From NCBI GenBank assembly GCA_009785505.1, contig WQWA01000010.1:1-54872 (forward strand): DNA of 54,872 bases, read 5' to 3'. The stretch comes from Bacteroidales bacterium (GTDB taxonomy: Bacteria > Bacteroidota > Bacteroidia > Bacteroidales > P3). Positions 35,269 to 44,173 of this stretch are shown here, piece by piece. Position numbers and translations under genes: made by a program. The notes under the pieces are model-generated. The model saw only the letters and a program-made list of their open reading frames with translations. It searched no databases and was not told the DNA's origin. Positions within the stretch are counted from its first letter, which is position 1, and every line of letters starts with the position of its first letter.

Positions 35269-38200
35269 TTACTCCTCGTCTGCTTGAATGATTCGAAGTG
35301 CACGCTTTTGGGCAAGTATCGATCGTCCGCCAAAAAGAGAATACAATACAGGAATAACAATCAGTGTTAATATCGTAGAAACTATCAATCCTCCGATGAT
35401 AGCAATACCCATGGGCTGCCATGTTTCTGCACCTTCGCCAAGTCCGATGGCCATCGGCATCATTCCAAGAATGGTTGTAATACTGGTCATTAATACTGGG
35501 CGTAAACGTGATTTTCCGGCTGTGATTACCGACTGGTTAATCGTTAGTCCACGGTCACGCATCAGGTTAGCAAAGTCGAGGAGTACAACTCCGTTTTTCA
35601 CTACGATTCCCACGAGCATCACCGACCCAATAAGTGCAATCAAACTCAGCGGTGTGTTTGTGATAAACAGTGCAAGGAACACGCCTGTGAAAGCAAACGG
35701 CAACGTAAACATAATGATAAACGGCGTACGGAACGATTCAAATTGCGTTGCCATCACAATATAAACCAAGAGGATTACCAAAAGTAGGAGTAGTCCGATA
35801 TCTGCAAAGGCTTCCGCCTGATCCTCCGCCGCACCACCAACGATCACGTGCATTCCGTCAGGAACGCCTGCTTGCGAAATGACCGCATAAATTTGAGGAA
35901 CAACATCACCGAGAGCAACATCGTGCAACGACATTTCCACAGCAATCACACGCTGTCTATCTTCACGCTGAATAGACGGCGGCGAAAAGAATTCTTCAAC
36001 AACACCAACATCTCTCACACGTACAACGTGTCCGCCCGAACCAAACAAACGAATGTTTTCAATGTCTTCGATCGAATTGCGAAACGGCTCATCGTAACGT
36101 ACAACAATGTCAATTTCGTTACCTTCTTCACGCAAGATACTTGCCGTCATTCCGTTTATCCTGTTACGAATAAATGTTCCTGCTGTCGCCACATTTAAGC
36201 CGTAATGTCCGAGTTTATCCACATCGAAAACAACTCTGTATTCGAGTTTCATATCGTCACGGCTCAACTGCACATCACGTGTGCCTTCGATTTGCTCAAA
36301 CTCTGCCAATAATTGTCGTGCAAAATTTTCCGTAGCGTGAAAATCGTGTCCAAAAATCTTTACTTCGATATCACCGCCGCCAAAACCTACACTTCTTCCG
36401 GCATTCACCGTAGAATTAACGATCTGCGGAATACTTTCCAAATAATCTCTGATAAGGTCAGCCATTTCAAACGTGCTACGATCGCGTTGCGAAGCACTTG
36501 TAAATCGCATCGTCATATCGATGGCGTGCGGACCGGAAGGACCAAAAAATGCACCCATCCCTGCACCGGAAGCAGCACCCGTTGTAGTCGAAATCATTTC
36601 CAATTCCGGAAAATTTGCCATAATATGATCCGTAACTCTTGCTGTAATGGCAGTGGTATATTCCAAACCACGTCCTTGTTCAAGTTCGATGCTCACTGTA
36701 ATTTGACTATCGTCTGACTGTGGCATAAATTCCACAGGAACAAATCTCAAAAGCATAATGCTCGCAACAAAAATCGCTAAACCTCCAATCATAACTTTTG
36801 CACGGTTACGAACCGACCACGTGAGCATCTTTGCATAACCATTGTCCGTAGCATTCAAAATTTTCTCAATGCGTTTGGATAGAAAATTCTCTTTTTTATC
36901 TGTTTGAAATTTCAGCATTTTTGCAGCAAGCATCGGTGTTAGTGTAACACTAACAACCGTAGATGCGATAACTACAATAGCGATAATCCAACCCAACTGT
37001 GTGAATAAAATTCCTGCCATTCCGCCAATCATCGTAAGTGGCAAGAAAACCGCAAGAAGTACCAATGTCGATGCAATAATGGCAAGCCAAACTTCGTTTG
37101 TTCCGTAAATTGCCGCCTCGCGGGGCGAACTACCTCGCTCGATGTGTTTCATAATGTTTTCGAGTACGACGATAGAGTTGTCAACAACCAATGTCAATCC
37201 GATAACCAACGAACTAAGAGAAATGATGTTGAGCGACTCATTGGTTACCATCAAATAAATGAATGCCGCTACCAACGAAATAGGAATGGTTACAACAACG
37301 ATAAATGTGGCTCTCCAATTCCCAAGGAAAAAGAGAACAACCAGCGTAACAAAAATAAACGCAAACATAATCGTATTGCCCAAACTACTGATACTTCGTT
37401 CAATATGATCAGCCGTATTGACCGCCACTTCGATGTTTACATCATCAGGCAAATCTCTCAGAATGTACGGCAATTCGGCAAGAACAGCATTTGCAATAGC
37501 AACGGTGTTTCCGCCCGATTGGCTACGTATCAATAGTTCAACGCCACGCTCGCCATCCATACGCATCTCCTGCGTAGTTTCAGCGATGGTATCCAAAACC
37601 GTTGCCACTTCCGACAAGCGAACAACACTTGTTCCGGGACGGCTAACGACAAGGTTCTCAATTTGGCTACTACTTGTAAATTCGCCTTGCGTGCTGACGG
37701 TAAACGTGCCTGTTCCGATATTCATTGTTCCGGACGGAATATTGACATTTGCCATCGCAATAGTTTGTCCGATTTGTTCAAGCGTAAGGTTGAGTGCTTC
37801 CATCTGCATCGGGTCGAGATTGACTTGCACTTCACGCGTTACGGCTCCACTAATATCGACTGAACCCACACCATCAATGCGGTTTAAGCGAGGAATAACA
37901 CGGTCTTCCAAGATGTTTTCAAGTGCAAGAAAACTTTCCTCTGCGGTTACGGCAAGACGCACGATAGGCATCATATTCATATCCAACTTCAACATCAACG
38001 GTCGGTCTGCACCATCGGGGAGGTTTCCTTCCGCTCGCCCTAAAAGATCGCGAACATCATTGGCGATAACATCAATATCTGTGCCCCATTCAAATTGCAA
38101 CATAACCGTCGAGATGTTATCGCTTGATGTTGAACTGAGCGTTCTTAAATTACTAACCGTTGTTAAACTGTTTTCAAGAGGAATCGTTACAGATGCTTCA

Positions 38201-38376
38201 ATTTCTGCTGCACCAGCACCCGGATAGACTGTCATAACTAATAAAATCGGAATATCCATATCCGGCATTAGATCGACAGGCAACCTTTGGAACGAAAACA
38301 ACCCCAAGACAAGCATTCCGACAGCAATCATAAAGGTCGAAATAGGGTTGCGAACTGATTTTTCGTATATTTTCAT
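35269..38376 (-). CDS. RND efflux pump inner-membrane subunit (HAE1/AcrB family)
   Basis: Proton-driven pump that expels drugs or other compounds via a periplasmic adaptor and TolC. At 1035 residues it has normal length, with two sets of large periplasmic loops and twelve membrane helices. Opening MKIYEKSVRNPISTFMIAVGM, early PGAGAAEIEASVTIPLEN. The helix-4 motif reads VVDNSIVVLENI: the first relay Asp is kept, while the second (Asp408 of AcrB) is Asn, as in many non-enteric RND proteins. The helix-10 Lys is present in VVKNGVVLLDF. Gene order outer-membrane factor, adaptor, pump, PII-like protein on one strand. Confidence 0.95.
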   Translation of the reverse strand: MKIYEKSVRNPISTFMIAVGMLVLGLFSFQRLPVDLMPDMDIPILLVMTVYPGAGAAEIEASVTIPLENSLTTVSNLRTLSSTSSDNISTVMLQFEWGTDIDVIANDVRDLLGRAEGNLPDGADRPLMLKLDMNMMPIVRLAVTAEESFLALENILEDRVIPRLNRIDGVGSVDISGAVTREVQVNLDPMQMEALNLTLEQIGQTIAMANVNIPSGTMNIGTGTFTVSTQGEFTSSSQIENLVVSRPGTSVVRLSEVATVLDTIAETTQEMRMDGERGVELLIRSQSGGNTVAIANAVLAELPYILRDLPDDVNIEVAVNTADHIERSISSLGNTIMFAFIFVTLVVLFFLGNWRATFIVVVTIPISLVAAFIYLMVTNESLNIISLSSLVIGLTLVVDNSIVVLENIMKHIERGSSPREAAIYGTNEVWLAIIASTLVLLAVFLPLTMIGGMAGILFTQLGWIIAIVVIASTVVSVTLTPMLAAKMLKFQTDKKENFLSKRIEKILNATDNGYAKMLTWSVRNRAKVMIGGLAIFVASIMLLRFVPVEFMPQSDDSQITVSIELEQGRGLEYTTAITARVTDHIMANFPELEMISTTTGAASGAGMGAFFGPSGPHAIDMTMRFTSASQRDRSTFEMADLIRDYLESIPQIVNSTVNAGRSVGFGGGDIEVKIFGHDFHATENFARQLLAEFEQIEGTRDVQLSRDDMKLEYRVVFDVDKLGHYGLNVATAGTFIRNRINGMTASILREEGNEIDIVVRYDEPFRNSIEDIENIRLFGSGGHVVRVRDVGVVEEFFSPPSIQREDRQRVIAVEMSLHDVALGDVVPQIYAVISQAGVPDGMHVIVGGAAEDQAEAFADIGLLLLLVILLVYIVMATQFESFRTPFIIMFTLPFAFTGVFLALFITNTPLSLIALIGSVMLVGIVVKNGVVLLDFANLMRDRGLTINQSVITAGKSRLRPVLMTSITTILGMMPMAIGLGEGAETWQPMGIAIIGGLIVSTILTLIVIPVLYSLFGGRSILAQKRALRIIQADEE

Positions 38377-38410
38377 TTTTTTACGTGGTTTTTAGTGATT
38401 AATGTGGTGA

Positions 38411-38440
38411 TGTAGGGGTCGAAAATTTTCGACCCCTACA
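38411..38440. repeat. 30-bp perfect palindrome between adaptor and pump genes
   Basis: TGTAGGGGTCGAAAA followed by its exact reverse complement. Same general type as the TGTAGGGGC...GCCCCTACA palindromes scattered through many bacterial genomes. In the operon mRNA it would form a strong hairpin. Confidence 0.9.
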
Positions 38441-38446
38441 GGGTGT

Positions 38447-39460
38447 CTAATTTCCAAATCTTACCGGTGTTCCGTCCGACAATCGTGCCTGCCCGGCAGT
38501 AACGACAGCGTCGCCATGATCCAATCCCGAAATCACTTCAAACTGATCTCCAATTAAACGCCCCAATTCCACTTCACGACGGTGAGCAATTCCGTTTTCC
38601 ACAACAAACACAAATCGTCCGCTTGTGCCGGGTTGCCTGTTAACGGCTACATCGGGAATCATCACACGCTCAGGCGTTCCAAAATTCATTTCTACACGAG
38701 CAAACATACCCGGACGAATCAACATATCAGGATTCTGTATAACTATTTCGGTTCTAAATGTTCGGGTCATCGGATTTACTGTCGGATGTATAATGCCTAC
38801 TCTTCCAGTAAAATACTTGCCGGGATAGGTGTCAAATCTTACACGTACCTCCATTCCCGGTCTAACTCTCGGGAGGTGTGCTTCCGAAATATCAACGATA
38901 ACCTTTACAGGTGATAACTGCATCACCGTAAGAATTGGCACTCCTCCTCCAAAGATATTGCCTGCATCAAAACTTCGTGCAGTTACGATACCGTCGATTG
39001 GCGAAGTTAGGTTGGTGTTTTCTTGAAGATTTCTGACGGTTTCACGCAAAACTTCGGCTTGCGAGGTTAGTTGATCAACTTGTTGTTGTGTTACGCCGCC
39101 GGCTTTATGCAATTCGGTAACACGCTGAAGTTCTCTTTCAACATTATCCAACTGTAATTGAGCCTGCACAAGATTCGTTCTGTCCATTTGCACGAGCAAT
39201 TGTCCGCTTCGGACACGGCCGCCGATTTCTACATTAATGTTGTCAATTCGTCCGGGAATGGTCGGGGTGATATGATTTACTCGGTAGGCCACGATATTTC
39301 CGGTGAGTTCCGTTAATTGTTCTACCGGCTGTTCATGTACGACTTGAACGTTTACCAATACTCTTTCTACGATATCGGCTTGAATTTGTTCTGTTCTGTT
39401 GTTGCAAGATGCCAAAAATAAACTTGCTACAAAGATGATTGTTAGGTTGATTTTTTTCAT
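38447..39460 (-). CDS. RND efflux periplasmic adaptor (membrane fusion protein)
   Basis: A 337-residue lipoprotein (signal with Cys19 in FLASC) of the AcrA/MexA type. The lipoyl half-motif GRIDNINVEIGGRVRSGQLL is followed by an alpha-hairpin (about 105-150, short, with QQVDQLTSQAEVLRETVRNL), the second lipoyl half NLTSPIDGIVTARSF, and beta-barrel and membrane-proximal domains. It links the pump to the TolC-like protein encoded 11 bases upstream. The short hairpin is normal for Bacteroidota adaptors. Confidence 0.95.
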   Translation of the reverse strand: MKKINLTIIFVASLFLASCNNRTEQIQADIVERVLVNVQVVHEQPVEQLTELTGNIVAYRVNHITPTIPGRIDNINVEIGGRVRSGQLLVQMDRTNLVQAQLQLDNVERELQRVTELHKAGGVTQQQVDQLTSQAEVLRETVRNLQENTNLTSPIDGIVTARSFDAGNIFGGGVPILTVMQLSPVKVIVDISEAHLPRVRPGMEVRVRFDTYPGKYFTGRVGIIHPTVNPMTRTFRTEIVIQNPDMLIRPGMFARVEMNFGTPERVMIPDVAVNRQPGTSGRFVFVVENGIAHRREVELGRLIGDQFEVISGLDHGDAVVTAGQARLSDGTPVRFGN

Positions 39461-39471
39461 GATTATGATTT

Positions 39472-40797
39472 TTAATTTGTGCCGAGCAGCATTTCCAAAT
39501 CGGCTTTTGTATTTAAATAACTTGCGATTGCTTGATTGAAAGAAAGTTGCGCCTGCATCAATTGGTTTGAAGCATTTTGCACTTCAAGCATAATACCGGC
39601 ACCTGCTTTGTAGCGTGATAGAGCAATGTCGTAGCCTCTTTGTGCCAAATCTTTGTTCTGTCTTGCCGCTTCTGTTTGCATCGCCGCTCTGTCCATATTG
39701 TTGAGAGCCACACGTGCTTGCACATTTAGCATGTCTTCCATATAATGACGTTGCTCGGCAAGTTGGTTCATTTGTACTCTTATTTGTCGTTCTCTTGGAA
39801 CATTTGTAAAAATTCCAGACAAAGGAATATTCAATTGTACTCCGGCAATCAAGCCTTGTGAAAACCAGTCGCTTGTTGCAGGTGTAGGTTGTTGTGTAAT
39901 AAAATTAACTCCTGCGTTATTACCCATACCGGCATAAGTGAAAGAACCAAAGGCTGCGAGTGTAGGCATGCGTTGTGTACGCTGCATTTGTAACCCTCTT
40001 TGCAGTTGCTGTTGTTGAATATCCAATTGACGAAGATCGGTGTTTCCTTCTAACGATAATCTGCGTTCCGAATTTCTGTTGCTGATGATATGCTCATAAT
40101 CTGCAAGACTGCCCACAACATCTATGGGTTGTTGAATATCAAGGCCCATCAACACTTTCAAAAACATTTTGGCTTGTGTGATACCGTTTTGCACATCCAT
40201 AATGGTAGGAAGCAGATTTTGCACTTGAACTTGTGCGGAAATAACATCAAATTCTGTGGCTAAGCCAAGTGCATAACGATTTTTGGCTTGATTCAAAACA
40301 TCTTCGGCAAGTGTCAAACCGTTTAATAGTATTTCATACGAATTTTTTGCGAGCAAAACGCCGTAAAAAGCCTTTGTAACTTCATTACGAAGCGTGATTT
40401 TAGACGCACTTGCTCTCTCAACGGCCATTTGCATATCAAGCCTTGTCATATGAATGGTATGCCACAATGCAGGAGCAAACAAAGGCAACGATAAATTCAC
40501 ACCCACTGTGGCATTGAAAGCGGTCGGCAAATCAATAGTCATTCCCGCTAAACTCATTGTTTGAGGCGTGAGAAAATGTGCATATTGCCCCGAAGCACTT
40601 AACGATGGTAAGATGTTGTACCAAGCACTTCGCTTAGAGTAATCTACACGCTGAATTTCCATTCCGGAAATTTTAACGATTGGGTTTTCGCTCAACGCCA
40701 ATTCAATCGCTTGATCCAAATTTAATCTCAACGTGTCTGCGGCATAAACGCCCACGCAAACCGTCGAAATGAGTAGTGTTAAAAATAATTTTTTCAT
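39472..40797 (-). CDS. TolC family outer-membrane efflux protein
   Basis: A 441-residue exported protein (MKKLFLTLLISTVCVGVYA). The repeated helical halves each contain the OEP signature: LNLDQAIELALSENPIVK at the start and, in the second half, DIALSRYKAGAGIMLEVQNA followed by ASNQLMQAQLSFNQAIASYL. It gives the outer-membrane channel for the RND pump. First gene of the four-gene efflux operon. Confidence 0.95.
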   Translation of the reverse strand: MKKLFLTLLISTVCVGVYAADTLRLNLDQAIELALSENPIVKISGMEIQRVDYSKRSAWYNILPSLSASGQYAHFLTPQTMSLAGMTIDLPTAFNATVGVNLSLPLFAPALWHTIHMTRLDMQMAVERASASKITLRNEVTKAFYGVLLAKNSYEILLNGLTLAEDVLNQAKNRYALGLATEFDVISAQVQVQNLLPTIMDVQNGITQAKMFLKVLMGLDIQQPIDVVGSLADYEHIISNRNSERRLSLEGNTDLRQLDIQQQQLQRGLQMQRTQRMPTLAAFGSFTYAGMGNNAGVNFITQQPTPATSDWFSQGLIAGVQLNIPLSGIFTNVPRERQIRVQMNQLAEQRHYMEDMLNVQARVALNNMDRAAMQTEAARQNKDLAQRGYDIALSRYKAGAGIMLEVQNASNQLMQAQLSFNQAIASYLNTKADLEMLLGTN

Positions 40798-40819
40798 TTA
40801 TTGCTCTTTTTTGTTACTG

Positions 40820-40827
40820 CAAAATTA
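40820..40827 (-). promoter_or_regulatory. -7 element of efflux operon
   Basis: Minus-strand TAATTTTG, 22 bases before the tolC-like ATG. Confidence 0.55.
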
Positions 40828-40937
40828 CCGCTTGTTTAGTAGGTGGAATATCAAAATCTGCTCGAAACGGATTTTTTTGCAGCTGAAATGGAAAAAATGC
40901 CTACCGAAATGTTTTTACATATATCATTTTTTTTTCG

Positions 40938-40945
40938 TACCTTTG
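40938..40945 (+). promoter_or_regulatory. -7 element of thioredoxin-like gene
   Basis: TACCTTTG, 22 bases before the ATG at 40968; the upstream T-rich tract has no TTTG at -33. Confidence 0.6.
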
Positions 40946-40967
40946 CGGTGTCGAAACTGTATTTATT

Positions 40968-41528
40968 ATGAAAAAAACACTCTTTTTCGCACTAGCGTTA
41001 ATATTTGCAACATTCGGATTTTCTCAGCAACGTTCGCTGATTCCACCGGTTCAGTGGTTTAGCTTTGAAGACGCCCTGACATTAAATGCCGAGCGTGCAG
41101 CCTATGGGTTGCCCGCAAGAAAAATTTTTGTGAATGTTTATGCCGACTGGTGTGCTCCCTGCAGACATTTTTACAACATTACACTTTCGCACCCTGTGAT
41201 TGCCGACATTCTCAATACGGAATGGATACCGGTTTCTCTCAATGGTGAACGCACAGATACGGTTATCATCAACAACCAAATGTTTGTGAACGAAAACCCG
41301 ACAGCCCGAGGAAATCCGCATCAATTGACAATAGCTTTGCTGTCCGGACAAGTAGGCTATCCGACACAGGTTTTCATTGACGAAAGAGGAAGTGTTATTG
41401 AAATCTCGCCCGGATTCAAATCCCCGGCACACCTCGAAGCCATATTGCGCTTCTTCGGCTCAGACGCATATAGAATGATGGAATGGGACGCTTTTCGACA
41501 AACATTTCAAGGCTTAATACGGGAATAA
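40968..41528 (+). CDS. Exported thioredoxin-fold protein
   Basis: A 186-residue protein: signal peptide MKKTLFFALALIFATFGFSQ, then a thioredoxin-like domain with the redox motif YADWCAPCRHF (Cys62, Cys65) and a cis-Pro region in GYPTQVFIDERG. It resembles the thioredoxin_7 / DUF255-like group rather than classic TrxA. It should act in the periplasm as a reductase that could be fed by DsbD. Its target is unknown. corA follows after 31 bases holding an A/T hairpin (CGTTTTTT/AAAAAAACG). Confidence 0.88.
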   Translation: MKKTLFFALALIFATFGFSQQRSLIPPVQWFSFEDALTLNAERAAYGLPARKIFVNVYADWCAPCRHFYNITLSHPVIADILNTEWIPVSLNGERTDTVIINNQMFVNENPTARGNPHQLTIALLSGQVGYPTQVFIDERGSVIEISPGFKSPAHLEAILRFFGSDAYRMMEWDAFRQTFQGLIRE

Positions 41529-41559
41529 TAATTACGTTTTTTCAATAAAAAAACGAACA

Positions 41560-42489
41560 ATGATTCAATATTTGATTTGCAATAAAGGGTTTCAAGAAAC
41601 CCAAGAACGCACCGACGATGTATGGGTGAATGTCATCAAGCCAAATCATCAAGAGATAGCGATTTTGAAAAACGAATTCGGCGTTCCCGCATCGTTCATG
41701 GACGATATTAAAGACAACCATGAGCGTCCGCGTATTGAATATGATGGTGATTGGCGAATGATTATTATTCGAGTGCCGGTCAAACGGAAAAAAGATAATG
41801 GTTTTTTTGGCACAGTGCCGTTGGGAATTCTTACATCCGGCAAGAAGTTTATTACCATTTGCCATCGCAGTTTAGAAATGATTGACGATCTTATTGCCTT
41901 TTCACAACGAAAATCCTTTCAAGAAAAAAAAACAAACGATTTGATTTTACACTTCATGCTTTCTTCGTCGGTGTCGTTTATGAAATATTTGGAGTTTTTG
42001 AATATCAAAATCGACGACATTGAAACGCAATTACAACGCTCCATCCGCAACGAAGAACTGCTCGAGATGATGCGCATCGAACACACGTTGGTACACTTTA
42101 TTACGTCGTTGCAAAGCAATGAACTTTTATTGCGAAAATTCAAAACTATTCTTAGGAAAACACAAACATCGGTTGATGACGATTTGCTCGAAGATGTTGA
42201 GGTGGAATTGCAACAGGCACAGGCAACAGCAAAACTCTACAGTGATATTCTTGCCGGAATGATGGACGCTTTTGCCGCTATAATCTCAAATAACGTAAAC
42301 GGAATTATGAAGCGTCTTACGGCGTTCTCAATTGTTTTGATGTTCCCGACGCTTGTGGCAAGCTATTTTGGCATGAACCTGCAGCGAGAAGATCATATTT
42401 GGACTGCCGAATTTTCTCTAATTATTGCCGCATCCGTGCTTATCTCCCTTGTGGGAGTTTGGTTTTTTAGGAAGAAAAAGTGGATGTAA
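41560..42489 (+). CDS. corA: CorA family magnesium/divalent cation channel
   Basis: A 309-residue protein: cytoplasmic alpha/beta funnel and long helix ([19 protein letters not shown] region), then two C-terminal membrane helices. The signature YFGMN is in [12 protein letters not shown], in the loop between them, and the end is the basic FFRKKKWM. It forms pentameric Mg2+ channels; some relatives carry Co2+, Ni2+ or Zn2+. Its 3' end overlaps that of the convergent ksgA gene by 23 bases. A second Mg2+ transporter, mgtE, lies 2.6 kb away. Confidence 0.94.
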   Translation: MIQYLICNKGFQETQERTDDVWVNVIKPNHQEIAILKNEFGVPASFMDDIKDNHERPRIEYDGDWRMIIIRVPVKRKKDNGFFGTVPLGILTSGKKFITICHRSLEMIDDLIAFSQRKSFQEKKTNDLILHFMLSSSVSFMKYLEFLNIKIDDIETQLQRSIRNEELLEMMRIEHTLVHFITSLQSNELLLRKFKTILRKTQTSVDDDLLEDVEVELQQAQATAKLYSDILAGMMDAFAAIISNNVNGIMKRLTAFSIVLMFPTLVASYFGMNLQREDHIWTAEFSLIIAASVLISLVGVWFFRKKKWM

Positions 42490-43297
42490 TTTTTTCAAAA
42501 TCTTCAACGGTGAGTTGTTCGGCGCGTTTATCGAAAATAGAATCGGTCAGCAATGTTTTGTCAAACATTACGGAAAGAGCGTTGCGTAAGGTTTTCCGGC
42601 GTTGATTGAAGGCGGTTTTCACAATTTTAAAAAATAATTTCTCGTCACAATTCAAGTTTTTCCGCGTGTTTCGCGTGAGACGAATAACAGCAGATTTGAC
42701 TTTTGGAGGTGGCGAAAATACATGTTCGTGAACGGTAAACAGATATTCAATATCATAAAAAGCTTGCAAAAGTACGCTTAAAATTCCGTAGGTTTTGTTG
42801 CCGTGTTTTGACGCTATACGTTCTGCGACTTCTTTCTGAAACATGCCGACCACACAAGGCACAGCGTTTCGATGTTCCAAAACTTTGAACAAAATCTGCG
42901 ACGAAATGTTGTAGGGAAAATTTCCGATTATCGAAAACTCCTCGTCAAATAAATCATCCAAATTCATCTTCAAGAAGTCATCCGAAATTACGGTCAAATT
43001 GGGATATTTTTCGTTCAAATACGCAACAGATTCCGTATCGATTTCAACAACTTTCAACGAGAATACAGGTTCGGGCGTTTCGACAAGCTCAACGACCGCA
43101 GTTTCGGACACTGAGCCTGTCGAAGTGTCCGTGCCAACTTTATTTCGAAGTAAATACTTCGTCAAAACACCCATCCCGGGACCAATTTCCAAAACATTGG
43201 AAACATCGTCCGGCAAAGCCTTTGCAATATTTTGGGCAATGGTTTCATCTCTCAAAAAATGCTGTCCGAGATGTTTTTTGGCTCTAACGTTTTTCAA
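42467..43297 (-). CDS. rsmA: 16S rRNA (adenine1518-N6/adenine1519-N6)-dimethyltransferase, with in-frame repeat insertion
   Basis: Also called KsgA; dimethylates two adjacent adenines near the 3' end of 16S rRNA late in small-subunit assembly. The 276-residue protein shows the family opening [19 protein letters not shown], the SAM motif [11 protein letters not shown], and motif [12 protein letters not shown]. Between LLRNK and FSLKVVEID, about 25 residues ([16 protein letters not shown] and ELVETPEPV) are extra relative to the family and are encoded by a dispersed-repeat sequence (43076-43132). Removing them gives a normal length. It lies 2 bases after lptB. Confidence 0.94.
   Translation of the reverse strand: MKNVRAKKHLGQHFLRDETIAQNIAKALPDDVSNVLEIGPGMGVLTKYLLRNKVGTDTSTGSVSETAVVELVETPEPVFSLKVVEIDTESVAYLNEKYPNLTVISDDFLKMNLDDLFDEEFSIIGNFPYNISSQILFKVLEHRNAVPCVVGMFQKEVAERIASKHGNKTYGILSVLLQAFYDIEYLFTVHEHVFSPPPKVKSAVIRLTRNTRKNLNCDEKLFFKIVKTAFNQRRKTLRNALSVMFDKTLLTDSIFDKRAEQLTVEDFEKITSTFSS
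43076..43132. repeat. CTTCGACAAGCTCA-type repeat inside ksgA
   Basis: Contains TTCGACAAGCTCA (43079-43091) and, inverted, TGAGCCTGTCGAA (43112-43124), 12 of 13 bases pairing. A nested GGACACT/AGTGTCC stem is at 43106-43130. On the ksgA strand it encodes the VVELVETP-type peptide seen where this repeat enters genes. Confidence 0.85.
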
Positions 43298-43299
43298 GG

Positions 43300-44022
43300 C
43301 TACCGCAGTTCAAAGTTTGCTCCGAGATATTTTTCGCGGATTGTCGGGTCTTCCGACAATTCTTTCGTTGTTCCCGATGCGAAAATTTTTCCATCGAACA
43401 ACATATAGGCACGATCTGTAATCGAAAGCGTTTCGTGAACATTGTGATCGGTTATCAAAATTCCGATATTTTTTTCTTTCAATTTCGCCACGATTTTTTG
43501 AATATCTTCAACGGCGATTGGGTCAATGCCTGCAAAAGGTTCATCAAGTAAAATAAATTTCGGATCCGTTGCCAATGCACGTGCAATTTCCGTACGGCGG
43601 CGCTCGCCTCCGGAAAGTTGAACACCCAAACTTTTTCGAACGGTTTCCAATCCGAAATCTTCAATCAGATGCTCCAACTTATCTTTTTGTTCGGCTTTGG
43701 AGAGTTTTGTAAATTCGAGTACTGCGGCAATGTTATCTTCCACCGAAAGATGGCGGAAAACGGAGGCTTCTTGCGGCAGATAGCCGATGCCGTTTTGCGC
43801 GCGTTTGTACATCGGCATACCGGTGATGTCCAAATCGTTGAGAAAAACCTTCCCTTCAAGTGGACGAATCAAACCCACAATCATATAAAACGATGTCGTT
43901 TTTCCGGCGCCGTTTGGACCCAAGAGTCCAACGATTTCGCCTTGTTCAACAGAGATATTGACATTATCGACAACGGTGCGTTTGCCGTATTTTTTTACAA
44001 GATTTTCGGTTCGGATTTGCAT
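43300..44022 (-). CDS. lptB: LPS export ABC transporter ATP-binding protein LptB
   Basis: ATPase that powers extraction of lipopolysaccharide from the inner membrane with LptFG. The 240-residue protein has Walker [17 protein letters not shown] (the SFYMIVG run is typical of LptB), signature [15 protein letters not shown], Walker [14 protein letters not shown] and H-loop LITDHNV. The frame extends 31 codons upstream to 44115, but that part is read through the promoter and a hairpin; [13 protein letters not shown] is the family start. ksgA follows after 2 bases. Confidence 0.95.
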   Translation of the reverse strand: MQIRTENLVKKYGKRTVVDNVNISVEQGEIVGLLGPNGAGKTTSFYMIVGLIRPLEGKVFLNDLDITGMPMYKRAQNGIGYLPQEASVFRHLSVEDNIAAVLEFTKLSKAEQKDKLEHLIEDFGLETVRKSLGVQLSGGERRRTEIARALATDPKFILLDEPFAGIDPIAVEDIQKIVAKLKEKNIGILITDHNVHETLSITDRAYMLFDGKIFASGTTKELSEDPTIREKYLGANFELR

Positions 44023-44043
44023 AGCAGTAAAATATATGTTTTG

Positions 44044-44051
44044 CAAAGATA
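44044..44051 (-). promoter_or_regulatory. -7 element of lptB-ksgA operon
   Basis: Minus-strand TATCTTTG, 21 bases before the lptB ATG. Confidence 0.6.
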
Positions 44052-44070
44052 CGATTTTTTTTGAAAATGG

Positions 44071-44105
44071 AAAATATGGAAGTGGCCAAGCCGCCTCCAT
44101 ATTTT
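44071..44105. terminator. 35-nt hairpin between lptB promoter and nitroreductase gene
   Basis: Arms AAAATATGGAAGTGGC (44071-44086) and GCCGCCTCCATATTTT (44090-44105) pair with one mismatch and one G-T, loop CAA. Likely terminator for the nitroreductase gene on the minus strand. Same size and plan as the hairpins at 50879 and 53389. Confidence 0.65.
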
Positions 44106-44125
44106 CTCTCCCCATGCATGTACCC

Positions 44126-44172
44126 CGTCATTCCGAGCGTAGCACACGCAGTGTGCGAAGTCGAGGAATCCC
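44126..44172. repeat. Dispersed GTCATTCCGAG-type repeat, forward
   Basis: CGTCATTCCGAGCGTAGC ... GTCGAGGAATCCC, nearly the same as 13923-13970. It ends 1 base before the stop codon of the nitroreductase-like gene. Confidence 0.85.
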
Positions 44173-44173
44173 A

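Noticed and set aside
37418-38227. Long plus-strand open frame (269 codons) opposite the RND pump gene
   Set aside because: It is antisense to a clearly conserved RND protein, has low-complexity Ser/Thr/Ile composition and no promoter or recognisable motif; a shadow frame.
41535-41555. A/T hairpin CGTTTTTT/AAAAAAACG between thioredoxin-like gene and corA as a terminator
   Set aside because: Stem is weak, with no GC core and no separate T-run after it; corA has no promoter of its own, so readthrough is more likely.
44023-44115. N-terminal extension of LptB
   Set aside because: It passes through the -7 box and a terminator-like hairpin; LptB proteins start at MQIRTENL-like sequence.
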